Assembly: GCA_036556965.1 (NCBI GenBank)
Contig: DATBIO010000149.1
Location: 1-39,008, forward strand
Direction: 5' to 3'
Origin: DATBIO01 sp036556965
GTDB lineage: Bacteria > Acidobacteriota > Vicinamibacteria > Fen-336
Length of the DNA: 39,008 nt
Below, in pieces: positions 8,339 through 16,091 of this stretch. The position numbers and the translations under genes are program-made. Positions within the stretch are counted from its first letter, which is position 1. The number at the start of each line of letters is the position of its first letter. Under the pieces are notes generated by a model. The model was not told where the DNA came from and ran no database searches. It saw only the letters and a list, made by a program, of their open reading frames with translations.

Positions 8339-9641
8339 GCCGGGTGCGCCCCCGCGCGGCGCGCGCGCGTGGGCGCCCTGGGCGGCGGCGGCCACCGCCC
8401 TCGTCCTCGCCCTGGCCGCCGTCCTCCTCCTGCGCGGCCGTGGCGGCGCCGCGCCGTCCTGGCCCGCCTGGCGCGGCCCGCGCGGGGACGCCCGCGGCGC
8501 CGCCACCGGCGTGCCCACGGAGTGGAGCCCCACGCGCAACGTGGTGTGGAGGGCGCCCGTGCCCGGCCGCGGCCACTCCAGCCCCGTCGTCTGCGGGGAG
8601 GACGTGTTCGTCACCACCGCCGACCAGGAGGCGCTGCAGCAGCGCGTGGCCGCCTTCGACCGGCGCACGGGCCGGCCCTCGTGGAGCACCCTCCTGCACG
8701 AGGGCGGCTTCATGCGCTCGAGCGCGCGCGGCTCGCACGCCTCCTCCACTCCCGCCTGCGACGGCCGGCGCGTGTACGCGGCCATGGCCAACGGCGGCTC
8801 CCTCTGGCTCTCCGCGGTGGGCCTCGAGGGGCGCGTGGCCTGGCAGTCCAAGGTCGGGCCCTTCTACTCGGAGCACGGGTACGGGTCGTCGGTGGCCCTC
8901 CACGAGAACCTCGTCATCGTGTCCGCCGACAACCCCAGCAAGGGCTTCCTGGCCGCGGTGGACCGGGACACGGGCAAGACGGTCTGGGAGACGCCGCGCA
9001 CCACCACCGGCTACAAGGCCAGCTACGGCAGCCCCATCGTGGGGCGCGTGGCGGGCCGCACCCAGCTCCTGGTGGTGGGGCTGGGGAGCGTCTCCGGCTA
9101 CGACCCCGAGGACGGGCGGCTGGTCTGGCGCGCGGCGGGGACGGCGGACGCCACCGTCAGCTCGCCCGCCTTCAGCGACCAGCTCGTCTTCGCCAGCGGC
9201 GGGGACCCCCGCAACGAGGTCATGGCCGTGCGCGGCGACGGGCAGGGCGACGTGAGCGCCACCCACGTGGCCTGGCGCTCGCGGCGCGGGGTGGCCTACG
9301 TGCCCTCTCCCGTGCTCGTGGGGAGCACGCTGGTGGTGGTGACGGACGAGGGCATCGTGAACGCCTTCGACGCGGCCACGGGCGAGGTCCGGTGGCAGGC
9401 GCGGCTGGAGGGCGATTTCCTCTCCTCGCCGGTGGTGGCCGACGGGCACGTGTTCGTGACCAACGACGCGGGCACCACCTTCGTCTTCGACGCCGGCGAG
9501 CGCTTCACGCTCCTGGCCCGCAACGACATGGGCAGCGGGGGGAAGGCCAGCCTCGCCCTCGACGGCGGCCACATCCTCCTGCGCACCGACGACGCCCTCT
9601 TCTGCATCGGCGCGGCGCCGGCGGGGGCGGCCGGCGGTTGA
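8313..9641 (+). CDS. Membrane-anchored PQQ-type (BamB-like) beta-propeller protein
   Basis: This 442-residue protein has one N-terminal membrane segment (about 22-40, alanine/leucine-rich) followed by an exported domain. That domain begins with the WPAWRGPRGD motif seen before PQQ-type propellers. Repeats such as VAAFDRRTGRPSW, LAAVDRDTGKTVWETP and VNAFDAATGEVRWQARL mark successive blades. No catalytic dehydrogenase residues are evident, so a scaffold or binding role is more likely than quinoprotein oxidation. ATG 8313 is preceded by GGAG at good spacing and overlaps the lipoprotein gene by 26 bp, which points to translational coupling. The lipoprotein and propeller may form an envelope pair serving the glycan island; this is inferred from position only. 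Confidence 0.85.
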   Translation: MSSSSAATEPGAPPRGARAWAPWAAAATALVLALAAVLLLRGRGGAAPSWPAWRGPRGDARGAATGVPTEWSPTRNVVWRAPVPGRGHSSPVVCGEDVFVTTADQEALQQRVAAFDRRTGRPSWSTLLHEGGFMRSSARGSHASSTPACDGRRVYAAMANGGSLWLSAVGLEGRVAWQSKVGPFYSEHGYGSSVALHENLVIVSADNPSKGFLAAVDRDTGKTVWETPRTTTGYKASYGSPIVGRVAGRTQLLVVGLGSVSGYDPEDGRLVWRAAGTADATVSSPAFSDQLVFASGGDPRNEVMAVRGDGQGDVSATHVAWRSRRGVAYVPSPVLVGSTLVVVTDEGIVNAFDAATGEVRWQARLEGDFLSSPVVADGHVFVTNDAGTTFVFDAGERFTLLARNDMGSGGKASLALDGGHILLRTDDALFCIGAAPAGAAGG

Positions 9642-9666
9642 CGCGGCGCGCACCGTGCGCTACGGT
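9638..9666 (+). promoter_or_regulatory. Candidate sigma-70-type promoter before the radical SAM-GT2 fusion
   Basis: TTGACG (9638-9643) and TACGGT (9661-9666) are separated by exactly 17 bp, an ideal housekeeping-type arrangement. The -35 box includes the stop codon of the preceding gene. Transcription would begin near 9673, downstream of the GTG at 9655, which bears on the true start of the next gene. Confidence 0.45.
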
Positions 9667-11964
9667 CGCGCCACGCAGAGAGACGACGGCCGGACAGCTC
9701 CGAGTCCCTCCTCGGCGGCCCCCGCGCGGCCCTGGGGACCGGAGGGCGGAGGCCTGTCGCGGCTGGGCGACGCGCGCTGGCTGAAGCGGGCCTTCCTCCC
9801 CGGCGGCCTCCCCATCCAGCTCACCTTCTTCGTCACCTCGCGCTGCAACGCCAAGTGCTCGCACTGCTTCTACGGCGAGCAGCTCAACCAGCCCATGGAG
9901 CGCGAGCTGACCCTCGAGCAGGTCGAGCGCATGGCGAAGACCCTGCCCTCATCGATGATCTGGGTGGCCTTCGGCGGGGGCGAGCCGTTCCTGCGCAAGG
10001 ACCTGGCGGAGGTGGCGGGCGTCTTCTTCCGCCACAACCGGCCGCGCATGCTGACGGTGGTGACCAACGGCATCAACCCCTCGAGGATCGAGGCGGTCAC
10101 CCGCGACATCCTCGCCCGCCGCGGGGACAGCTTCGTCAACGTGGCGGTGTCCCTGGACGGCCTGGAAGAGACGCACGACCGCGAGCGGGGCGTGCCCGGG
10201 AACTTCCGGCAGGCGGTGGAGACGCTGCGCCGCCTGCGCGCGCTGCGCGACACGGAGAAGGGGTTCGGCTTCAGCACCCTCACCACCGTCCACCGCAACA
10301 ACGCCTCCGACCTGGGGCCGCTGGAGGAGTTCATCGACCGCGAGGTCCGCCCCGACAACCGCGGCCTCAACCTCGTGCGCGGGACGCCCCTCGACCCCGC
10401 CACCCTGGAGGTGGGCCTGCGCCCCTACCGCGAGGCGGTGGCGCGCAAGCGCGCGGACGTGGCCGCGCGCCGCCTGCCCCTGCAGTCCTTCCCCCTCAGC
10501 CGGCTGAACGGGGCCAAGGAGCGCGTGCTCTACGCCGAGGTGGAGCGGGTGGCCCGCACCGGCGTCTACCGCTCGCCCTGCCGGGCGGGGCGGGTGGGGG
10601 CCGTGCTGTACGAGAACGGCGACGTGGCCGCCTGCGAGATCCTCGACAAGAAGGTCGGCAACCTGCGCGACTTCGACATGGACTTCGGCCGTCTGTGGGC
10701 GTCGCCGGCGGCGGAGGCGCTGCGCGCGGAGATCGCGGAGCGCCGCTGCCGCTGCACCTGGGAATGCGCGGTGAACACCAACGTGCTCTTCGGGCCGCGC
10801 TACTGGCCCGAGCTGGCGCGCGAGTGGGTGAGCGGGGGGGCGGGCGGGAAGCGGGAGGCGGCGCGGGTGGCGGTGCCGGAGTCGGTGACGGTGCTCGTCC
10901 CCTGCCGCGACGAGGCGGCGGTCATCGTGCGCAAGGTACGCAACTCCCTGCGCCTCCGCTTCCCGGACCCCGCGCGGGCCGAGGTGCTGGTGGTGGACGA
11001 CGGGTCCACCGACGGCTCCGCGGCCCTGGTGGAGGCGGAGATCGCGCGGCGGGGGGAGGCCGGGCCCGCCGTGCGCTGCCTGCCCAACGCGCACGCCCCG
11101 GGCAAGGCGGGCGCCATCCGCACCGGCTTCGAGGCGGCGCGGGGAGAGATCGTGCTGCTCACGGACGCCGACGCCCTCCTCGAGCGCGAGGGGCTGCCGC
11201 GGGCCATGGCCTGCTTCGAGGACCCGCGCACGGGCGTGGTCTGCGGCGAGCAGGTGTACTGCGACCGCCTCCCCGCTTCGGACGAGGCGCCCGGCGACGC
11301 CTGGAACACGCGCGGGGGGGCGCTCATGGACGCCCCCGGCCGCCGCGAGGGCCTCTACGACCGGGCCATGCGCGCGGTGCGCAAGCTGGAGAGCCGCCTC
11401 GACTCCACCTTCGCCGTGCACGGGCAGATGGCGCTCTTCCGCCGCTCCGTCGGCTTCGAGCCGCGGGCGGGGGTGGCCGCCGACGACGTGGACCTGAGCC
11501 TGCAGGCGCGCCGCAAGGGCTACCGCATCCGCTACGCGGAAGGGGCGCGCTTCTGGGAGGAGCGGACGACGACCCTGCGCGCCGAGCTCCAGCAGAAGAA
11601 GCGCCGCGGCAGCGCGCTGGCCCAGGCGCTGTGGGTGAACCGCGACATGCTGGCGCGCCCGCGCTACGGCGCCTTCGGCACCCTGAGCCTGCCCTTCCAG
11701 TGGGCCTTCCTGGTGGCGCAGCCGTTCGCGGTGGCGGCGGCCCTCACCGCGGGCCTGGCCGTGGTGGCGGCGAGCGCGCCCCTGGCCGCGGCGGCGGCGG
11801 CAGGGGGCGTGGCCCTGGCCGCGGCCGCCTCCAAGGGCGCGCGGTCGTACCTGTTCATGAACGGCGTGATGGTGTCGGCGATCCTCTCCCTCCTCGCCGG
11901 CCGCAGCGTGACGGACCGTTGGCCCCGCGACCGCGACGCGGGGCACGGCGGCGCGCAGGCGTAG
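9655..11964 (+). CDS. Radical SAM/SPASM - family 2 glycosyltransferase fusion protein
   Basis: This 769-residue two-enzyme fusion starts with a radical SAM core bearing CNAKCSHC (Cys64, 68, 71), followed by FGGGEPF near 107-112 and VTNGIN. A SPASM-like auxiliary cluster region follows, with Cys309, 327, 365, 367 and 371 (SPCRAGRVGAVLYENGDVAAC, then CRCTWEC). After a Gly-rich linker at about 393-400, a GT2 domain begins at VTVLVPCRDE (411), with VVDDGSTDGS at 447-456, LTDADALLE at 502-510, DDVDLSLQARRKGYR near 610, and a QQKKRRG stretch recalling QxxRW. Two or three membrane segments close the protein (about 681-750). GTG 9655 has no Shine-Dalgarno site and lies inside a candidate promoter. 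An in-frame CTG at 9754, with GGAGGG seven bases upstream, is an alternative start. I know of no standard product name; a membrane glycosyltransferase coupled to radical modification is inferred. Confidence 0.85.
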   Translation: MRYGRATQRDDGRTAPSPSSAAPARPWGPEGGGLSRLGDARWLKRAFLPGGLPIQLTFFVTSRCNAKCSHCFYGEQLNQPMERELTLEQVERMAKTLPSSMIWVAFGGGEPFLRKDLAEVAGVFFRHNRPRMLTVVTNGINPSRIEAVTRDILARRGDSFVNVAVSLDGLEETHDRERGVPGNFRQAVETLRRLRALRDTEKGFGFSTLTTVHRNNASDLGPLEEFIDREVRPDNRGLNLVRGTPLDPATLEVGLRPYREAVARKRADVAARRLPLQSFPLSRLNGAKERVLYAEVERVARTGVYRSPCRAGRVGAVLYENGDVAACEILDKKVGNLRDFDMDFGRLWASPAAEALRAEIAERRCRCTWECAVNTNVLFGPRYWPELAREWVSGGAGGKREAARVAVPESVTVLVPCRDEAAVIVRKVRNSLRLRFPDPARAEVLVVDDGSTDGSAALVEAEIARRGEAGPAVRCLPNAHAPGKAGAIRTGFEAARGEIVLLTDADALLEREGLPRAMACFEDPRTGVVCGEQVYCDRLPASDEAPGDAWNTRGGALMDAPGRREGLYDRAMRAVRKLESRLDSTFAVHGQMALFRRSVGFEPRAGVAADDVDLSLQARRKGYRIRYAEGARFWEERTTTLRAELQQKKRRGSALAQALWVNRDMLARPRYGAFGTLSLPFQWAFLVAQPFAVAAALTAGLAVVAASAPLAAAAAAGGVALAAAASKGARSYLFMNGVMVSAILSLLAGRSVTDRWPRDRDAGHGGAQA

Positions 11965-11966
11965 AG

Positions 11967-11987
11967 CGGGCGCCGGGGGGGCGCCCG
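11967..11987 (+). terminator. GC-rich hairpin after the radical SAM-GT2 gene
   Basis: CGGGCGCC and GGCGCCCG form a perfect 8-bp stem around a GGGGG loop, starting two bases past the stop codon. No T-run follows, so classical intrinsic termination is doubtful. It may stabilise a processed 3' end or attenuate transcription into the next gene, which starts 34 bp further on. Confidence 0.4.
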
Positions 11988-12021
11988 ACAGCCCCCACGC
12001 ACCACCAGGGACGGGAGTCCA

Positions 12022-13578
12022 GTGGCCAGGGTCCTTCTCATCAACCCGTCGTACGCGGGCACCTACGGCGCCTACAAGGCGAGCCTCACCTACCCGGTCT
12101 ATCCCACCCTGGGCCTGACCACGGTGGCGGCGGAGGCGCTGCGCCGCGGCCACCAGGTGGAGGTGCTCGACCTCAGCTACCGCCGCTACGACTGGACCCT
12201 GGTGCGCGACCGCCTCCGGTCCGCCCGGCCCGACGTGGTGGGGATCACCGCCACCACGCCCCTCATGAACCAGCTCCGCGACATCACCGTGCTGTGCAAG
12301 GACGTCTCGCGCGACATCCTGGTGGTGGGCGGGGGGGCGCACGTGTCCTCGCTGCCCGTGGAGAGCATGAACGAGTCGCTCCTCGACCTGGCCCTGGTGG
12401 GGGAGAGCGACCTCACCTTCGGCGAGGTCTGCGACGGCCACGACCCGCGCGGCGTCCGCGGCCTCTACTACCGCGACGGCGGGGGCACGGTGACGGCCAC
12501 CCCCCCGCGGCCGCTGGTCGAGAACCTGGACGACCTGCCCCTGCCCGCCTGGCACCTCTACGACCCCGCGGACTACAAGGACAAGGTCTCGCGCATCCTG
12601 GCCCGGCGGCGGCCCGCCACCATCACGGAGTTCTCGCGCGGCTGCGTCTTCAAGTGCGACTTCTGCGCCTCCAAGATGACCATGGGCCTGGGCTACCGCA
12701 AGAAGTCCCCCGCCCGCTGCGCGGAAGAGGTGCGGGTCATGGCGCGCCTGGGCTGGCGCGAGTTCATGCTCGCGGACGACATCTTCACCTCCGACCACCA
12801 CTGGGCCACGGAGGTGGCGGAGGCCATCGCCGGGGCGGGCACGGGCATGACCTGGACCTGCAACAACGGCATCCGCGTGGAGTCGGCGCGACCCGAGCTC
12901 TTCGGGGCCATGCGCCGGGCCGGCTGCTACCGCGTCTCCTTCGGCTTCGAGACGGGCAACGACGCCGTGCTGAAGGCCTTCGGCAAGGGGGGCAAGGCCT
13001 CCCTGGAGCTGGGGCAGGCCGCGGTGCGCACGGCGCGGGCGGCGGGCATCGAGACCAACGGCTTCTTCCTCCTCGGCCTCTCCCCCGACACCGAGGAGTC
13101 CATGCGCGACACCATCGCCTTCGCCCGCGCCCTGGAAGTGGACATCATGAAGTTCGGGATCACCATCGCCCTGCCCGGCACCCCCATGTTCAACGAGTAC
13201 GCGGCGGAGGGCCGCATCCGCTCCTACGACTGGGACGAGTACTACGTCCACAGCACGCGCCACCTCTTCGCCCACCGCCACCTGGACCACGAGACCGTGC
13301 AGCGCTACATGGACCTGGCCTACCGGCAGGCCATCCTCACCAACCCCGCCTTCATCTGGCGGCGGCTGAAGCGCGGCCTGCGCACGGGCGAGTTCCTCTG
13401 GGACCTCTACTACTTCCTGAAGTTCCTGGTCCTGCCCTCCGTGGACGACGCCGCCGGCCGCTACCGCTACTACGCGCGCGAGCGCTGGCCGCGCCACGAC
13501 TTCACCGCCCCCGCGCCGGCGCCCGTGACCTACCAGGTGGCCCTGAACCGCCCGCGCCCCGCGCCCACGGTGGCCTGA
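12022..13578 (+). CDS. B12-binding-domain radical SAM enzyme
   Basis: This 518-residue protein has an N-terminal cobalamin-binding-type Rossmann domain (about 1-135: VLLINPSYAGTYG, PTLGLTTVAAEALRRGHQVE, VGGGAHVSS) and a radical SAM core with SRGCVFKCDFC (Cys208, 212, 215). Conserved core stretches such as EFMLADDIFTSD, SFGFETGND and FFLLGLSPDTEES follow. This is the large B12-radical SAM class, which includes methylases and ring-modifying enzymes; the exact chemistry cannot be read from sequence. The start is GTG 12022, with GGGAG four bases upstream. It lies in the middle of the first plus-strand block, between the radical SAM-GT2 fusion and a GT2 gene. Modification of a sugar or a lipid carrier is therefore the most natural guess. 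Confidence 0.9.
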   Translation: MARVLLINPSYAGTYGAYKASLTYPVYPTLGLTTVAAEALRRGHQVEVLDLSYRRYDWTLVRDRLRSARPDVVGITATTPLMNQLRDITVLCKDVSRDILVVGGGAHVSSLPVESMNESLLDLALVGESDLTFGEVCDGHDPRGVRGLYYRDGGGTVTATPPRPLVENLDDLPLPAWHLYDPADYKDKVSRILARRRPATITEFSRGCVFKCDFCASKMTMGLGYRKKSPARCAEEVRVMARLGWREFMLADDIFTSDHHWATEVAEAIAGAGTGMTWTCNNGIRVESARPELFGAMRRAGCYRVSFGFETGNDAVLKAFGKGGKASLELGQAAVRTARAAGIETNGFFLLGLSPDTEESMRDTIAFARALEVDIMKFGITIALPGTPMFNEYAAEGRIRSYDWDEYYVHSTRHLFAHRHLDHETVQRYMDLAYRQAILTNPAFIWRRLKRGLRTGEFLWDLYYFLKFLVLPSVDDAAGRYRYYARERWPRHDFTAPAPAPVTYQVALNRPRPAPTVA

Positions 13579-13579
13579 G

Positions 13580-14389
13580 GTGGGCTACAGCATCGTGGTG
13601 CCCGCCCTCAACGAGGAGGAGACGCTGGGCGACGTGCTGCGCGCCGTGCGCCCGATGACGGACGACCTGGTGGTGGTGGACGGCCACTCCACGGACGCCA
13701 CGGTGGCCATCGCCCGGGCCCACGGCGCACGCGTGGTGCAGGACGGCGGCCGGGGCAAGGGCGACGCGGTGCGGGCGGGCCTGGAGGCGGCGCGCCACCC
13801 CATCACCGTCTTCATCGACGCCGACGGCTCCCACGAGCCCCGCGACATCCCCGCCCTGGTGGCCCCCATCGCGGCGGGGGAGGCCGACCTGGTCATGGCC
13901 TCGCGCATGCTGGGGGGCAGCGAGGAGCTGTTCGGCTCCATCCCCGAGGCCATCCGCATGGCGGGCAGCGTGGCCATCAGCCTCGCCATCAACTACCGCT
14001 ACGGCGTGCGCCTGACCGACTACCAGAACGGCTTCCGGGCCATCCGCACGGACGTGGGGCGCGCCCTGGGCCTGCGCAGCGCGCTCACCACCATCGAGCA
14101 GGAGATGGCCTGGCGCTGCCTGCGCGAGGGCTACCGCGTCACGGAGCGCGCCTCCCACGAGTACCGGCGCCGGGGCGGCCGCTCCAAGGTCAGCGTGCTG
14201 CGCTGGAGCGCCATCTACGTCTGGAACGTGGTCTGCGGGGTGGTGGGCCCGCGCAAGCCGCCGCGCGTGCCCGTGCCCCTCCCGGACTCGCCGCCCGCGC
14301 CCGCGGTGGCCTTCGCGGTGGCGGGCGAGGCGCCGCCCGCGCTCCCCGCGGGGGCGCCCGCAGGCGCGCGCCCCCGCCCCCCGGCATGA
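13580..14389 (+). CDS. Family 2 glycosyltransferase, polyprenyl-phosphate (DPM1-like) type
   Basis: This 269-residue GT-A enzyme has YSIVVPALNEEETLGDVL at the N-terminus, VVVDGHSTDAT around residues 32-41 and FIDADGSHEP with the DxD-type motif at 80-82. LTDYQNGFRAIR follows, typical of the dolichyl/polyprenyl-phosphate mannosyltransferase-like group. There is no membrane segment; the tail after about 225 is Pro/Ala-rich. The probable reaction is transfer of a sugar from a nucleotide donor to a polyprenyl phosphate at the inner face of the membrane, supplying donors to GT-C enzymes. The start is GTG 13580, one base after the previous stop, and the end overlaps the methyltransferase start (ATGA), so it is tightly coupled in the operon. 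Sugar specificity is unknown. Confidence 0.88.
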   Translation: MGYSIVVPALNEEETLGDVLRAVRPMTDDLVVVDGHSTDATVAIARAHGARVVQDGGRGKGDAVRAGLEAARHPITVFIDADGSHEPRDIPALVAPIAAGEADLVMASRMLGGSEELFGSIPEAIRMAGSVAISLAINYRYGVRLTDYQNGFRAIRTDVGRALGLRSALTTIEQEMAWRCLREGYRVTERASHEYRRRGGRSKVSVLRWSAIYVWNVVCGVVGPRKPPRVPVPLPDSPPAPAVAFAVAGEAPPALPAGAPAGARPRPPA

Positions 14390-15144
14390 CGGGTCGCCTG
14401 GCCGTGGAGGGAGGGCCCCTGCGGCGCACGGGCGACGACGTCGCCATCGAGGGCGGCTACCAGCACCGCGCGCTGCACGAGGGGAACGCCGTGCAGCGCT
14501 TCTGGCACCTCAACAAGCAGCTCACCATCGCGCGCTACCTGCCCCCGCGCCCTGGCACCTTCGTGGTGGACGCGGGCTGCGGGTCGGGGGTGGTGGCCGA
14601 CTTCCTGGCCCGGGGCGGGGCCACCGTGGTCGGCCTGGACGCCAGCCCCGACGCCGTGGCCTTCGCGCGGCGCACCTATGCCCGCCCCAACCTCTCCTTC
14701 GAGGTCGCGCTGGCGGACGAGGCCTTCCGCTTCGCCCGCCCCGCGGACGCGGTGTACTGCCTGGAGCTCCTGGAGCACCTCTACCCCGAGCAGGCCGCGC
14801 AGGTCCTGCGTGCCTTCCGCGCGGGCCTGGCCCCCGGCGGGAGGCTCTACCTGACCACGCCCAACGCGCACAGCCCCTGGCCCGTCCTGGAGTGGCTGAT
14901 GGACGCGCTGCGCCTGGCCCCGCACATGGCCGGGGACCAGCACGTGGCCCAGTACACGCGGCGGTCGCTGCGTGCGCTGTGCGAGTCGGCCGGCTTCGTG
15001 GTGGAGCGCCTCGACGCCACCCTGCTCCTCGCCCCCTGGCTGGCCCCCCTGGGCCTGGGGCTGGCCCGCCGCGTCAACGAGCTGGAGACGGGGCGGGGAC
15101 CCGGCTGCATCCTGGTCTGCGTGGCGCGCAGGGAAGGCGGCTGA
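14386..15144 (+). CDS. Class I SAM-dependent methyltransferase
   Basis: This is a 252-residue Rossmann-fold methyltransferase. Motif I is VVDAGCGSGVVADFL (60-74), followed by VVGLDAS for ribose binding and DAVYCLELLEHLYP as motif IV-like. RLYLTTPNAHSPWPVLEWL follows, as in UbiG/sugar-O-methyltransferase-like enzymes of surface polysaccharide clusters. The ATG overlaps the stop of the DPM-like gene (ATGA), and its own stop overlaps the next start (TGATG), so the three genes are translationally coupled. It lacks membrane segments. O-methylation of a sugar or lipid-linked intermediate is inferred from context; the acceptor is unknown. Confidence 0.88.
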   Translation: MTGRLAVEGGPLRRTGDDVAIEGGYQHRALHEGNAVQRFWHLNKQLTIARYLPPRPGTFVVDAGCGSGVVADFLARGGATVVGLDASPDAVAFARRTYARPNLSFEVALADEAFRFARPADAVYCLELLEHLYPEQAAQVLRAFRAGLAPGGRLYLTTPNAHSPWPVLEWLMDALRLAPHMAGDQHVAQYTRRSLRALCESAGFVVERLDATLLLAPWLAPLGLGLARRVNELETGRGPGCILVCVARREGG

Positions 15145-16091
15145 TGCTCTCGGTGGTGGTGCCCGCCCGCAACGAGGCCGCGCACCTGGAGTCCTCGCTG
15201 CGCGCCATCCAGGGCGAGCTGGCGTCGCTGGGGGGGGAGCACGAGCTGATCGTGGTGGACGACGGCTCCGCGGACGACACCTGGGACGTGCTGGCCCGCC
15301 TGGCCGCGGCCGACCCCCGCGTGCGCGGCCTGCGCCTGAGCCGGCACTTCGGCAAGGAGGCGGCCATCTGCGCGGGGCTGGGCGAGGCGCGCGGGGCGGC
15401 GGCGCTGGTCATGGACAGCGACCTGCAGCACCCGCCCGCCCTCATCCCCGAGATGCACCGGCTGTGGAAGGACGAGGGCTACGACCTGGTGGAGGCGGTG
15501 AAGCAGGACCGCGGGCGGGAGGCGGTCCTGCCCTACGTGGGGGCGCGCCTGTTCTACCGCGCCTTCCGCCGCCTGTCGGGGATCGCGCTGGAGGGGGCCA
15601 CCGACTTCAAGCTCATGGACCGCCGCGTGCTCGACGCCTGGGCACGCCTGCCCGAGCGCACCACGTTCTTCCGCGGCATGTCCGCCTGGACGGGCTTCCG
15701 CCGGCGGCAGGTCGGCTTCGCCGTGCCCCCGCGCCGCGCCGGGCGCTCGCAGTGGACGCGCCTGGAGCTGGTGGCCTACGCCGTGGACAGCATCACGTCG
15801 TTCACGGCCCTGCCCATCCTCTTCGTGATGCTCATGGGCGCGCTGTTCCTGGTCTTCGCGGCGGGCCTGGGGCTTCTCGCCGTCTACTACAAGGCCACGG
15901 GGGCGAGCCTGGCCGGCTTCCCCACCGTGATCCTGGTGGAGCTGATCATCGGGAGCCTGCTCCTCATCAGCATGGGCATCATCGGCCAGTACATCGCCAA
16001 GATCTACGACGAGGTGAAGGGCCGGCCGCGGTTCATCGTGGCGGAGTCCACCTCCCGGGGGGCGGCCGACGGCGGCCCGTCCGCTACCTGA
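15144..16091 (+). CDS. GtrB/ArnC-like undecaprenyl-phosphate glycosyltransferase (GT2)
   Basis: This 315-residue enzyme has LSVVVPARNEAAHLESSL at the start, IVVDDGSADDTWDVL (37-51), and LVMDSDLQHPP at 88-98. RHFGKEAAICAGL and the acceptor-loop ATDFKLMDRRV follow. Two C-terminal membrane segments (about 215-245 and 252-275) end in IGQYIAKIYDEVKGRPRF, a signature of GtrB/ArnC/DPM-type polyprenyl-phosphate transferases. The likely reaction is UDP-sugar plus undecaprenyl phosphate giving undecaprenyl-phosphate-sugar, which would feed the GT-C enzymes encoded at 31.5-34.9 kb. I use ATG 15144, sharing a base with the preceding TGA; the open frame extends upstream to 14892 only as a shadow of the methyltransferase. 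The stop overlaps the convergent sulfatase-fold gene by 8 bp. Confidence 0.9.
   Translation: MLSVVVPARNEAAHLESSLRAIQGELASLGGEHELIVVDDGSADDTWDVLARLAAADPRVRGLRLSRHFGKEAAICAGLGEARGAAALVMDSDLQHPPALIPEMHRLWKDEGYDLVEAVKQDRGREAVLPYVGARLFYRAFRRLSGIALEGATDFKLMDRRVLDAWARLPERTTFFRGMSAWTGFRRRQVGFAVPPRRAGRSQWTRLELVAYAVDSITSFTALPILFVMLMGALFLVFAAGLGLLAVYYKATGASLAGFPTVILVELIIGSLLLISMGIIGQYIAKIYDEVKGRPRFIVAESTSRGAADGGPSAT

Noticed and set aside
11967..11987. Rho-independent terminator with high confidence
   Set aside because: The stem is perfect but no T-run follows; kept only as a low-confidence hairpin.
9855..13658. Very long open frames (plus 9855-13658 and minus 9949-13497) across the radical SAM genes
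   Set aside because: Both are low-complexity shadows of two well-supported radical SAM genes in another frame.
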